Shown in pieces: positions 8,082-17,110 of a stretch of DNA of 64,000 nucleotides. Source of the stretch: Pseudomonas reidholzensis. GTDB lineage: Bacteria > Pseudomonadota > Gammaproteobacteria > Pseudomonadales > Pseudomonadaceae. The notes under the pieces were generated by a model. The model was not told the DNA's origin, searched no databases, and worked only from the letters and a program-made list of their open reading frames with translations. The DNA is taken from assembly GCF_900536025.1 (NCBI RefSeq), contig NZ_UNOZ01000013.1:248001-312000 (forward strand). Reading direction: 5' to 3'. The position numbers and the translations under genes are program-made. Position 1 is the first letter of the stretch, and each line of letters starts with the position of its first letter.

Positions 8082-9266
8082 ATGCAGAAAACCAGTGCAA
8101 CGCTGCTGATCATCGATGACGACGACGTGGTCCGTGCGAGCCTCGCCGCCTATCTGGAAGACAGCGGCTTCAGCGTCCTTCAGGCCGCCAACGGCCAGCA
8201 GGGGCTTCAGGTCTTCGAAGAACACCAGCCCGATCTCGTCATCTGCGATCTGCGCATGCCGCAGATGGGCGGCCTCGAGCTGATCCGTCGGATCAGCGAG
8301 CTCGCCCCGCAGTTGCCGGTGATCGTGGTGTCCGGTGCCGGTGTCATGAGCGACGCGGTCGAGGCCCTGCGCCTGGGCGCCGCCGATTACCTGATCAAGC
8401 CGCTGGAAGACCTCGCCGTCCTCGAACACTCGGTGCGCCGCGCCCTCGATCGCTCGCGCCTGGTGCTGGAAAACCAGCGCTACCGCGACAAGCTCGAAGC
8501 TGCCAACCGCGAGCTGGAGGCCAGCCTGCACCTGTTGCAGGAAGACCAGACCGCCGGGCGCCAGGTGCAGATGAACATGCTCCCGGAAAGCCCCTGGGTC
8601 GGCGCTGGCATCGCCTTCGAGCACCAGATCATCCCGTCGTTGTACCTGTCGGGCGACTTCTGTGACTACTTCCGGGTCGATGATCGGCGGATCGCGTTTT
8701 ACCTGGCAGACGTGTCCGGCCACGGCGCGTCGTCGGCGTTCGTCACCGTGCTGCTCAAGTTCATGACCACCCGGCTGCTGTTTGAAATCAGGCGCGGCGC
8801 CAAGCTGCGCGACTTCAAGCCGTCGGAGGTGCTCAGCCACATCAACCGTGGCCTGATCAACTGCAAGCTGGGCAAGCACGTGACCATGGTCGGCGGGGTG
8901 ATCGATGAAGACACCGGCCTGCTGACCTACGCCGTTGGCGGCCACCTGCCGCTGCCGGTGCTGTACACCCCGGAGCAGACGCGCTACCTCGAAGGCCGCG
9001 GCCTGCCGGTAGGGCTGTTCGAGGAAGCCACCTACCAGGACCTGGTCGTCGAGCTGCCACCGCAGTTCAGCCTCAGCCTGATGTCGGACGGCATTCTGGA
9101 CCTTTTGCCTGGGGACACGCTCAAAGATAAAGAAGCCGCCTTGCCGGAAATCGTCAAGGCAGCAGGGGGTAGCCTGGATGGGCTGCGCCAACGTTTCGGA
9201 TTGGCTACGCTTGGGGAGATGCCGGATGATATCGCCCTATTGGTGTTGAGCAGGAACCTTCAATGA
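8082..9266 (+). CDS. rssB: RssB-type response regulator with PP2C phosphatase domain
   Basis: 394 aa. The receiver domain (1-125) has IIDDDD at 10-15, phosphoacceptor Asp56 in LVICDLRMPQMGG and the lysine in DYLIKPLED. A coiled linker (150-185) leads to a SpoIIE/PP2C-like serine phosphatase domain (185-394) with GDFCDYF, LADVSGHGASSA and LMSDGILDLL, which provide metal-binding aspartates. In pseudomonads such proteins act with an anti-sigma-factor antagonist to control RpoS rather than serving only as ClpX adaptors. Overlap of 4 nt (ATGA) with rssC supports one functional unit. Confidence 0.87.
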   Translation: MQKTSATLLIIDDDDVVRASLAAYLEDSGFSVLQAANGQQGLQVFEEHQPDLVICDLRMPQMGGLELIRRISELAPQLPVIVVSGAGVMSDAVEALRLGAADYLIKPLEDLAVLEHSVRRALDRSRLVLENQRYRDKLEAANRELEASLHLLQEDQTAGRQVQMNMLPESPWVGAGIAFEHQIIPSLYLSGDFCDYFRVDDRRIAFYLADVSGHGASSAFVTVLLKFMTTRLLFEIRRGAKLRDFKPSEVLSHINRGLINCKLGKHVTMVGGVIDEDTGLLTYAVGGHLPLPVLYTPEQTRYLEGRGLPVGLFEEATYQDLVVELPPQFSLSLMSDGILDLLPGDTLKDKEAALPEIVKAAGGSLDGLRQRFGLATLGEMPDDIALLVLSRNLQ

Positions 9267-9745
9267 GTACCGGTAGAATCCAGTTTGCCGAACAGAGTGG
9301 CACCTTCGTCCTGAAGTTCGTCGGTGAAGTGCGCCTGACCCTGTGTTCGGCGTTGGATGCGACGATCGAGAAGATCTTCACCGCGCTGAACTTCTCGGCC
9401 ATCGTCATCGACCTGACCGAGACCGAGAGCATCGACAGCACCACCTTGGGCCTGCTGGCCAAGCTGTCGATCCTGTCGCGGCAAAAGGTCGGCCTGCTGC
9501 CGACCGTGGTCACCACCAACCCGGACATTTCCCGGTTGCTGCAGTCGATGGGCTTCGATCAGGTGTTCAACATCGTCGACCGCCCGATCCCCTGCCCAGA
9601 GTGCCTGACCGACCTGCCGTCCCAGGACCAGAGCGAAGAGGTGGTGCGCTCCAAGGTGCTCGAGGCGCACAAGATCCTCATGGGCCTGAACGACTCCAAC
9701 CGTGAAGCCTTCCACGACCTGGTCAACGCGCTCGAGCGTTCCTAG
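9263..9745 (+). CDS. rssC: STAS-domain anti-sigma factor antagonist RssC
   Basis: 160 aa. The N-terminal STAS domain contains IVIDLTETESIDSTTLGLLAKLS, with the conserved DSTxLG site where a serine is normally phosphorylated and then dephosphorylated by the PP2C partner, here RssB just upstream. A C-terminal extension (residues 105-160) has CPECLTDLP and an amphipathic helix. Translationally coupled to rssB by ATGA. Its stop overlaps by 4 nt the stop of the converging phosphatase gene. Confidence 0.86.
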   Translation: MSTGRIQFAEQSGTFVLKFVGEVRLTLCSALDATIEKIFTALNFSAIVIDLTETESIDSTTLGLLAKLSILSRQKVGLLPTVVTTNPDISRLLQSMGFDQVFNIVDRPIPCPECLTDLPSQDQSEEVVRSKVLEAHKILMGLNDSNREAFHDLVNALERS

Positions 9746-11628
9746 TCCTTGATGAACTCGTTGGCAGCCGAGCCATCAGCATTGAGCTGATACACCCGCG
9801 CCGGCTGCCCCTGTTCATTGAAGAACACCTGCCCCAACCCAGCACTGTTCCACAGCCGCTCACCCGCCTGGCTGCGGCTTGGCGTGCGCGGCTTGACCTC
9901 CATCAGGCGGCGCTTGGTGAACCAGTTGAGCGGCGAGCGCGGCGAGTACAGCCAGCGGTTGAGCCGGTCGAGCACATCCAGCAAGCGCTTGGGAAACTGG
10001 TTCTTGATGCCGCTGCTGGTGATCTGCCACAGGTGCGGGCTCTGCTGCCGATGGCGGATCAACACCTCGTAGACGAACGAGTAGTGCACATCCCCGGACA
10101 GCACCACGTAATGCCCTGGCGTGCGCGAATGGCGGAAGATATTCAGGATCACCTGCGCCGCGCCACGGTGGGCCATCCAGTTTTCCGCGTCCACCAGCAG
10201 TGGGTAGCCGAGCCAGCTGAACACCCGCTGCACGGTCTCGATCAGCTTTACCCCGAAGATCGGCGCCGGTGACACGATAATCGCCGACGGGTGATCGAGC
10301 AGCGCCTGCTGCAACTCGCACAGGGCCTCCCAGTCCAGCAGGCCGGACGGCTTTTTCAGGCTGTTTTCGCTGCGCCAGCGGCGGGTGCGGGTGTCCAGCA
10401 CCAGCACTGGCGGGTTGCTCGGCAGCTCGAACTGCCAGCCCTGGAAGCGCAGCAGCTCGCCGATCAGCGTGTCCTGTGGCTGCTTGGCCAGTCGGTTGGC
10501 GGCAGCGTGCTCGGTCAGCGCCTGGCACTGCGCGACCAGCGCCCGGCAACGCTCAGGGTCGTTGCCCCAGCCTTGGCACAGCAGGTACCCCAGTAGCGCG
10601 TTGCCGATGATCCGCCGCGAGAACGGGTGGCCGTAGGCGGTTTCTTCCCACTGCGCCGAGAGGTTCCAGTCGTCGGTGATGTCATGGTCATCGAAGATCA
10701 TCAGGCATGGCAGCTGCGCCATCACCCGGGCCACCTGGCCGAGGTTGGCGGCGAAGGCTTCGATCAGCGGCAGCTCTTCGCGGTAGCGGGCCTGGCGTTT
10801 GTCGGTGAGGCCCGCGGGCATGTCCATGCGTACCAGGGTCCATGGCGTCGGTGACCAGACCAGCAGGTACATGGCCATCACCTCGGCGAAGGTCACCAGG
10901 TGGTTGTCGGCATTGCTGGACGAGAAGATCGGTTTGCGTTTGCCGCCAAAGAAGCGCTCGCGCAGGCTTTCGTTGCTCTCCTGGGCGGGCAGCAGGTCGG
11001 CACGGTGGTAGTAGCACGCCGGGTGGCGGTAGAGCGCCGTGCTGTCGTCGACCAGGGCGCCGTCGAGGGCCTCTTCGAACAGGCCCAGGCGCTCGATCAG
11101 GCTATGGATGGCGCGCAGCATAGGGCCGGCGACGTCATCCGCGTAGACCTGGTCGCCGCTCATCAGCAGCAGGGCAGGGCGCTCTTCGGGGCTGCTGCAC
11201 GCCTGCAGCAGGCGGTCTGCGCAGAGCAGGCCATCGGCGGCCGGGTGATGCGGCTTGCGGCAGGAGCCGTGGAGCAGCTGATCGATGCGCTCGCGCAGGA
11301 CGAAGCTCGGGCGGACAGTGCCGGGGTAGAGCAGGTGCGGGGCCCACTCGGCGATGCCTTCGCCGTTGTCCAGGCGCAGGTCGTAGTCGATGGCGACGTC
11401 GCACGGCAGGGGCGTGTCGAAGCGGATGTCCAGCAGGTGCACGAAGGCGTGCTGGCCGATCGCGATGACTTGGCAGTCGATCTCGCTGCCGATGCCAGGG
11501 CAGTCGAGGATCAAGCGCGGGTTCAGCGGTTGCGAACCGACCAGCCAGATCGCCAGGCGCTGCGGTTCCAGACGGCGCAGCACCGGGCCGGCCAGCACAA
11601 GAGGGAGTAGCTCGGGGGAGGGGGTCAT
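9742..11628 (-). CDS. PhoD-like metallophosphatase
   Basis: 628 aa from ATG 11628 (MTPSPELLPL); a TTG two codons earlier is possible. Metallophosphatase core of the alkaline phosphatase D type: LLMSGDQVYADDVAGP (metal Asp), LPCLMIFDDHDITDDWN (DDHD metal/catalytic site) and HYVVLSGDVHYSFVYEV (GDxH). There is no signal peptide, so it is probably cytoplasmic, unlike secreted PhoD; the family includes cytosolic phosphodiesterases of unknown substrate. Single gene, convergent with rssC. Confidence 0.82.
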   Translation of the reverse strand: MTPSPELLPLVLAGPVLRRLEPQRLAIWLVGSQPLNPRLILDCPGIGSEIDCQVIAIGQHAFVHLLDIRFDTPLPCDVAIDYDLRLDNGEGIAEWAPHLLYPGTVRPSFVLRERIDQLLHGSCRKPHHPAADGLLCADRLLQACSSPEERPALLLMSGDQVYADDVAGPMLRAIHSLIERLGLFEEALDGALVDDSTALYRHPACYYHRADLLPAQESNESLRERFFGGKRKPIFSSSNADNHLVTFAEVMAMYLLVWSPTPWTLVRMDMPAGLTDKRQARYREELPLIEAFAANLGQVARVMAQLPCLMIFDDHDITDDWNLSAQWEETAYGHPFSRRIIGNALLGYLLCQGWGNDPERCRALVAQCQALTEHAAANRLAKQPQDTLIGELLRFQGWQFELPSNPPVLVLDTRTRRWRSENSLKKPSGLLDWEALCELQQALLDHPSAIIVSPAPIFGVKLIETVQRVFSWLGYPLLVDAENWMAHRGAAQVILNIFRHSRTPGHYVVLSGDVHYSFVYEVLIRHRQQSPHLWQITSSGIKNQFPKRLLDVLDRLNRWLYSPRSPLNWFTKRRLMEVKPRTPSRSQAGERLWNSAGLGQVFFNEQGQPARVYQLNADGSAANEFIKD

Positions 11629-11654
11629 CGACAACTCGAATGGGTAGCCTTGCC

Positions 11655-11734
11655 GGCCCCATCGCGGGCAAGCCCGCGCCTACAGGGCGAGCACTGGCCC
11701 GCGATGGGACCGGATGATTCAAACAATCATCCGG
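11655..11734. repeat. REP sequence and perfect hairpin
   Basis: A REP variant (CGCGGGCAAGCCCGCGCCTACAG) at about 11663-11685, followed by a 10-bp perfect stem CCGGATGATT-N5-AATCATCCGG at 11710-11734. The hairpin lies downstream of tal and could be its terminator, though no clear T run follows on either strand. Confidence 0.5.
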
Positions 11735-11798
11735 CCTGGGCGGAAAAAAGACCGAGGATGCTCGGCATTTCCCGCCCGTCAGGCAAATCGGATTTGTA

Positions 11799-12725
11799 TC
11801 AGGCTTTTGCTGCCAGCAAGGTTTCCAGTTTTTCCTGGTCGCGGGCGAACTGACGAATGCCTTCCGCCAGCTTCTCGGTGCCCATCGCGTCTTCGTTCAT
11901 GGCCCAGCGGAACTGGCTTTCGCTCAGCTGCTGCTTGGCCTCGCCCTGGTTGCCCGGGACCAGTTTGCGCGGCAGTTCGCCCTGGTCTTCGCTCAGTTGC
12001 TGCAGCAGTTCAGGGCTGATGGTCAGGCGATCGCAGCCAGCCAACTGCTCGATCTGGCCGATGTTGCGGAAGCTCGCGCCCATGACCACGGTGTTGTAGC
12101 CGTTGGTCTTGTAGTAGTCGTAGATGCGCGTCACCGACTGCACGCCCGGATCCTCGGCGCCGACGTAGTCCGTGCCGGTGCTCTTCTTGTGCCAGTCGTA
12201 GATGCGCCCCACGAACGGCGAGATCAGGAACACCCCCGCGTCGGCGCAGGCCTGGGCCTGGGCGAACGAGAACAGCAGGGTCAGGTTGGTCTGGATGCCT
12301 TCTTTCTCGAGCTTCTCGGCGGCGCGGATGCCTTCCCAGGTGGACGCCAGCTTGATCAGCACGCGGTCCCGGCCGATGCCGGCGGCATCGTACAGCTCGA
12401 TCAGCTGACGGGCCTTGCTCAGCAGCGCCGGCTCGTCGAAGGACAGGCGCGCATCCACTTCAGTGGAGATGCGCCCCGGAATCGCCTTGAGGATCCCCGC
12501 GCCCACGGCCACCGCAAACTTGTCGCAGGCCAGGTCGACATTGCCCTTGGCATCGGCCTTGACCTGCTTGAGCAGGTCGGCGTAGCCCGGGATGGCGGCG
12601 GCCTTGAGCAGCAGCGACGGGTTGGTGGTGGCATCCACCGGCTTGAGCCGGGTGATGGCGTCCAGGTCCCCGGTGTCGGCGACCACGGTGGTGAACTGCT
12701 TGAGTTGTTCCAGCTTGGAGGTCAT
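11799..12725 (-). CDS. tal: Transaldolase
   Basis: Transfers dihydroxyacetone units between sugar phosphates in the pentose phosphate pathway. 308 aa, start at [11 protein letters not shown] (12725). Class I transaldolase signatures: [11 protein letters not shown] near residues 33-43, and the Schiff-base lysine in [17 protein letters not shown] (LIKLAST). The N-terminus is [16 protein letters not shown] and the C-terminus is typical of the TalB type. It forms its own transcription unit. Confidence 0.96.
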   Translation of the reverse strand: MTSKLEQLKQFTTVVADTGDLDAITRLKPVDATTNPSLLLKAAAIPGYADLLKQVKADAKGNVDLACDKFAVAVGAGILKAIPGRISTEVDARLSFDEPALLSKARQLIELYDAAGIGRDRVLIKLASTWEGIRAAEKLEKEGIQTNLTLLFSFAQAQACADAGVFLISPFVGRIYDWHKKSTGTDYVGAEDPGVQSVTRIYDYYKTNGYNTVVMGASFRNIGQIEQLAGCDRLTISPELLQQLSEDQGELPRKLVPGNQGEAKQQLSESQFRWAMNEDAMGTEKLAEGIRQFARDQEKLETLLAAKA

Positions 12726-12830
12726 GGGCGTGCTCTGTCCTGTGCAATGACTCGACATTACCCGAGCCCCGACGGCCGCTCAAGGGCCGTCAAGGCGGTC
12801 GGGCATACCCACCGCAAAATAGCGCAAAAC

Positions 12831-12874
12831 CCTGTAGGAGCGGGCTTGCCCGCGATGGGCTGCATAGCAGCCCC
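12831..12874. repeat. REP sequence between tal and dusA
   Basis: CTGTAGGAGCGGGCTTGCCC followed by CGCGATGGGCTGCATAGCAGCCCC, a REP with a short following hairpin (GGGCTGCATAGCAGCCC). The whole gap 12,726-13,035 shows nothing else recognisable. Confidence 0.65.
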
Positions 12875-13035
12875 AGGATCACCAGCCAAGCCGGGATCCC
12901 AGAGCCATCTGTAGGGTCAACCTTCGAGTGCAAACCCCGCCCTGGGTTCCGCGAAAGATTGCCCAGCCCGCCGAGCTGGAACACCGCGCAGTCAAGGAAT
13001 CTGTCGCTGCTATCGCAGGCGACCCCGGCGAGGCC

Positions 13036-14046
<1,011 letters not shown>

Positions 14047-14147
14047 TTCGTTCAACGTGTTTTGTACCGATTTTCGGGGGTTTTGCGGCGTTTTTACCAA
14101 GCGCTTGGTACAATGTACCAATCGAATCCGGACGTGTACCAACTCTC
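14047..14147. promoter_or_regulatory. Divergent int/dusA control region with palindromes
   Basis: 101-bp phage-derived spacer from which int reads right and the restored dusA reads left. It holds two overlapping palindromes: ACCAAGCGCTTGGT (14,096-14,109) and TTGGTACAATGTACCAA (14,105-14,121), plus TTTTGTACCG at 14,060-14,069 and GTGTACCAAC near 14,134. GTACC-type sites also occur beside attR (57,374-57,395), so they may be integrase arm sites or an int operator. Confidence 0.6.
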
Positions 14148-15269
14148 ATGGCAACCATCAGACCCCGCAAGAAGGCAGACGGCACCGTCAGCTACACAGC
14201 TCAGATTCGCATCAACCGCGACAAGGTCACAGTCTACCAAGAGAGCCAGACGTTCGCCCGTAAACAGGCTGCTGTGGCCTGGGCGAAGCGACGGGAAACC
14301 GAGTTGTCTGAACCTGGTGCTATCGAGCGTGCGAGCCGGGTAGGGCAAACGGTCAAACAAATGATCGATCGTTACCTGGTGGAGGCTGAGAAAGCCCGGC
14401 CATTGGGTGAGACGAAGCGACGCACCTTGAACGCCATCAAGAACAGTTACCTGGGTGAGAAGGTCGACTCTGACATCAGCCAGCAGGTACTGGTGGACTA
14501 CGCCCTTTGGCGCATGAGTCCTGAGGGGGGCGCGATCAAGCCGCAGACGGCCGGCAATGACTTGGCGCACTTGGGGGCGGTTTTGTCGCTGGCCAGGGCA
14601 GCCTGGGGCTACGAGATCAACGCCTTGGCGATGCCTGATGCGCGGCTGGTGTTGAAGAAGTTGGGTTACAACATGAGAAGCCGGGAAAGAGATCGGCGGC
14701 CGACGTTGGATGAGCTGGACAAGGTGCTGGAGCACTTCTTCCAGATGCTGGATCGCCGACCTTCCGTTATCCATATGCCGAAGGTGGCGGCGTTCGCAAT
14801 TTTCTCAACGCGCCGGATGGACGAGATTACTCGCATCCGCTGGGAGGATCTGGACGAGCATCGGCAGGCCGTTAAGGTGCGGGACATGAAGAACCCGGGC
14901 CAGAAGATTGGCAACGATGTCTGGTGCCACTTGCCAGATCAAGCCTGGGCAATCGTCCGAAGCATGCCGCGTGAGTGCGCGGAGATCTTCCCGTACAACA
15001 CAGACTCAGTTGGTACGGCGTGGAACAAGGCGTGCAAGATGACAGGCATAGCTGATCTCCACTTCCATGATCTCAGGCATGAAGGGGTGAGTCGGCTGTT
15101 TGAAATGGACTGGGATATACCGAGGGTTTCAAGTGTGTCTGGTCACCGCGATTGGAACTCACTACGGCGGTATACCCATTTGCGTGGGCGTGGCGATCAG
15201 TATAAGGACTGGAAGTGGTTGGAGCAGATTATCCAGGCGCCGGTTACCCTCGGCGCCCGGGTAGGGTAG
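14148..15269 (+). CDS. int: Tyrosine site-specific integrase (dusA type)
   Basis: 373 aa from ATG 14148 (MATIRPRKKADG). N-terminal arm-binding part (YTAQIRINRDK, TFARKQAAVAWAKRRE), core-binding domain, then the catalytic domain with the first Arg in FSTRRMDEITRIRWEDL, HDLRHEGVSRLFE (HxxR), SGHRDWNSLRRYTHL with His and the nucleophilic Tyr. It sits directly beside attL and reads into the prophage, as usual for dusA integrases. It cuts and joins at the dusA core to integrate, and with an excisionase to excise; no xis gene was recognised. Confidence 0.95.
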   Translation: MATIRPRKKADGTVSYTAQIRINRDKVTVYQESQTFARKQAAVAWAKRRETELSEPGAIERASRVGQTVKQMIDRYLVEAEKARPLGETKRRTLNAIKNSYLGEKVDSDISQQVLVDYALWRMSPEGGAIKPQTAGNDLAHLGAVLSLARAAWGYEINALAMPDARLVLKKLGYNMRSRERDRRPTLDELDKVLEHFFQMLDRRPSVIHMPKVAAFAIFSTRRMDEITRIRWEDLDEHRQAVKVRDMKNPGQKIGNDVWCHLPDQAWAIVRSMPRECAEIFPYNTDSVGTAWNKACKMTGIADLHFHDLRHEGVSRLFEMDWDIPRVSSVSGHRDWNSLRRYTHLRGRGDQYKDWKWLEQIIQAPVTLGARVG

Positions 15270-15545
15270 TTAGCTCGCTCTAAGTGTTTTGTTCAACTGC
15301 GCGCACTCTTTGCGCGCAGCATCCCTTTGTTGGTCCAGATACAGGGCCAGATCCGCGATATGAACGCCTCTTGCACTTTTCTGGCTCGCTTCGAGCCGAG
15401 TGATGGGGAGTTTGATCTGACCCGCCAGTACCTTCCGTTGAAACATGTCAGGTGTGAGGTGTGTAAAGTAATCGTGGCACACCTGCTCGATCGAGATGAT
15501 CGCCTTCCCGTTGTATTGCGCCATCAGCACGAATGCGGTGTTCAT
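15270..15545 (-). CDS. PrtN-like pyocin/prophage activator
   Basis: 91 aa from ATG 15545 (GGGGAG upstream). Sequence MNTAFVLMAQYNGKAIISIEQVC, then YFTHLTPDMFQRKVLAGQIKLPITRLEASQKSARGVHIADLALYLDQQ in pieces, fits the PrtN family, activators of pyocin genes in P. aeruginosa. It is the last gene of the leftward early operon and abuts the int stop codon tail to tail. Likely role: activation of phage genes after repressor loss. A paralogue lies at 19,386-19,634. Confidence 0.8.
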   Translation of the reverse strand: MNTAFVLMAQYNGKAIISIEQVCHDYFTHLTPDMFQRKVLAGQIKLPITRLEASQKSARGVHIADLALYLDQQRDAARKECAQLNKTLRAS

Positions 15546-15736
15546 TCGCGTCTCCCCAGTGCTCGTTTTGCAGTCACGTTGGCCATGTAGGCTGCCCACT
15601 TATCGTTCTCGCGTTGTTGCCGGATCCGACTGCAGTTCGCATGTCTACGGGTCGACCTGCCTTTGCCGCAAACATCACAGATGGCGGGCAGGTCGAGGCT
15701 GTGAGAGGCCATGGGTGGTCTAGTGCGTTCAGTCAT
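15542..15736 (-). CDS. Cys-rich microprotein (CDVC family, copy 1)
   Basis: 64 aa with a putative zinc knuckle: AICDVCGKGRSTRRHANCSRIRQQRE (CxxC-x9-HxxC). Overlaps the next gene by ATGA. It shares the pattern ICDVCxK-RS-x3-HxxCSx(I/V)RQ with the product at 16,451-16,633, so the two are paralogues. Basic and probably nucleic-acid or protein binding; function unknown. Confidence 0.6.
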   Translation of the reverse strand: MTERTRPPMASHSLDLPAICDVCGKGRSTRRHANCSRIRQQRENDKWAAYMANVTAKRALGRRE

Positions 15737-16454
15737 GGCGCACCTCGCTTGCCCGCTGACGATCCAGGCGCTCGATCTCGGCCATGATTAGCGCACCCGC
15801 TTTCACCAGCATGTTCCGATGCCCCGACGGCTTCCAGTGCTCCGGTTCCCATGGCCAGGTGCAGGGTGGGTCCAATTTGCCCATGGAAGGGTGCAGGTCT
15901 GAGAGCAATGCCCAGAATGCGTAAGCAGCAGCTGCTGTTGCGAGTTCCCCATTTACGTAATGGTCGTCACGCTCTGTGCTGTGCCCTTCGACGTATCTCT
16001 GGCGGCATCGCTCTGTAAGCACGTCAGTGACTGCGGGACTTAGGGGCATCCGGTCGGCATCAACCGCGAGTGCATCGTTGATGCGGTCGACCAGGTCATG
16101 CATGCCGATCGATGCGACGGCGTCCAGAACCTCTTCCAGCAGAACATCCTTCTCAGATCGTTCTGCCACGTAACGGAGGTGGTATCTGGTAATGAGGTCG
16201 GGCTTGCAGCCCTCCACTTTTTCGAGGCTGCGGCAACACGCTGCGCCAGCGCAGGGGAGGCCGGAGAGCTGGATGTTGCTGTCGGGCTTACAGCCCTCTG
16301 CGTTCATCAGGCGGTGGCGCTCAATTTCGGCAATCAGACCCAGCACTGTCGCGGGCGGTACTGCCGCGCCGTACTCATTCAAGGCTACAGCGTCGTACTG
16401 GTTGGCGACGGCAGCGGCGGCGAGTCCCTTCACTTTCGAGAGATCGATTGTCAT
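15729..16454 (-). CDS. Phage early protein of unknown function
   Basis: 241 aa. The N-terminal helix (MTIDLSKVKGLAAAAVANQYDAV) is followed by a Cys-containing stretch with two similar halves (AEGCKPDSN and VEGCKPDLI). The C-terminal region VLTERCRQRYVEGHSTERDDHYVNGEL to WPWEPEHWKPSG resembles domains often found in phage early proteins of proteobacteria. Overlaps neighbours by 4-8 nt in the leftward operon. No catalytic motif identified. Confidence 0.6.
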   Translation of the reverse strand: MTIDLSKVKGLAAAAVANQYDAVALNEYGAAVPPATVLGLIAEIERHRLMNAEGCKPDSNIQLSGLPCAGAACCRSLEKVEGCKPDLITRYHLRYVAERSEKDVLLEEVLDAVASIGMHDLVDRINDALAVDADRMPLSPAVTDVLTERCRQRYVEGHSTERDDHYVNGELATAAAAYAFWALLSDLHPSMGKLDPPCTWPWEPEHWKPSGHRNMLVKAGALIMAEIERLDRQRASEVRHD

Positions 16455-16633
16455 GCCGCGGTCCTCCTGCTGATGATGAAGCCAGCTGCCTGGCGGACCT
16501 TGGAGCAGCGGTCGTGGTTACCTTTGGAGCGCGCTTTGCTGCAGACATCGCAGATGACCGACATTGAGGGGCGCAACATTGGTTGCATGCCCTGCGGCGC
16601 ACGAGTGGTCGGTGTGTAGATCTGTTTGGTCAT
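16451..16633 (-). CDS. Cys-rich microprotein (CDVC family, copy 2)
   Basis: 60 aa from ATG 16633 (a GTG one codon earlier is less likely). Contains VICDVCSKARSKGNHDRCSKVRQ, the same CxxC-x9-HxxC arrangement as the 64-aa product at 15,542-15,736. Start overlaps the upstream stop (TGATG) and the end overlaps the next start (ATGA). Possibly a zinc-binding adaptor or anti-host factor; function unknown. Confidence 0.6.
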   Translation of the reverse strand: MTKQIYTPTTRAPQGMQPMLRPSMSVICDVCSKARSKGNHDRCSKVRQAAGFIISRRTAA

Positions 16634-16833
16634 CACAGCGAAAACCTCTCATGGGTGCGCCGGGCGTTCGGGCTTAAGGCCAGATGCTCGTAACCGGAAA
16701 TGTTGTTAACGGTCGGCAACGTGCCTTTCGGCGCGTTTGCAGTCGGGCGCTGATGTAGCTGGACCAGAGCAGCGATGAGTGCGCAGGCCAAGATCAGACT
16801 GGCCAGCTGCCAGGTGCGTGTCGGATTAGGCAT
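16633..16833 (-). CDS. Small single-span membrane protein
   Basis: 66 aa with one hydrophobic segment (WQLASLILACALIAALVQL, residues 8-26) after a short basic N-terminus and a polar C-terminal tail. It has GAGG upstream and is coupled to neighbours in the leftward operon. Not recognised; superinfection exclusion would fit a small early membrane protein but is a guess. Confidence 0.55.
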   Translation of the reverse strand: MPNPTRTWQLASLILACALIAALVQLHQRPTANAPKGTLPTVNNISGYEHLALSPNARRTHERFSL

Positions 16834-17110
16834 GGTTGTAGCCCTCGCTTACGTGACTGCGTGCAAGCTCGAACAGCTCGTCGGAGGAGACTGGTTCCAC
16901 GAGCTGTTCGCCGTTCTGCATGGCTTCCAGCCGAGTGCGGTACAGCCCGGCCTGGCCGAGCCAAGCGGCTGGGTTGTGCTCGGCGTCCGACACAGGGCAA
17001 TCGTGGTCTTCTGGCCGAGGACCTTGGTGGCTGCGCTTGCACTTCCTGCAGTGATGCAGGCCGCCGTCGTAACCCTCGGAGGTGTACCAGTCGTGGCGGT
17101 GAGTGTTCAT
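16826..17110 (-). CDS. Small His/Cys-rich early protein
   Basis: 94 aa from ATG 17110, which overlaps the methyltransferase stop (ATGA). The N-terminus carries a possible zinc site: MNTHRHDWYTSEGYDGGLHH then CRKCKRSH and HDCPVSDAEH. The C-terminal half is helical (SSDELFELARSHVSEGYNHA). Function unknown; coupled translation suggests a link to the methyltransferase or simply operon packing. Confidence 0.55.
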   Translation of the reverse strand: MNTHRHDWYTSEGYDGGLHHCRKCKRSHQGPRPEDHDCPVSDAEHNPAAWLGQAGLYRTRLEAMQNGEQLVEPVSSDELFELARSHVSEGYNHA

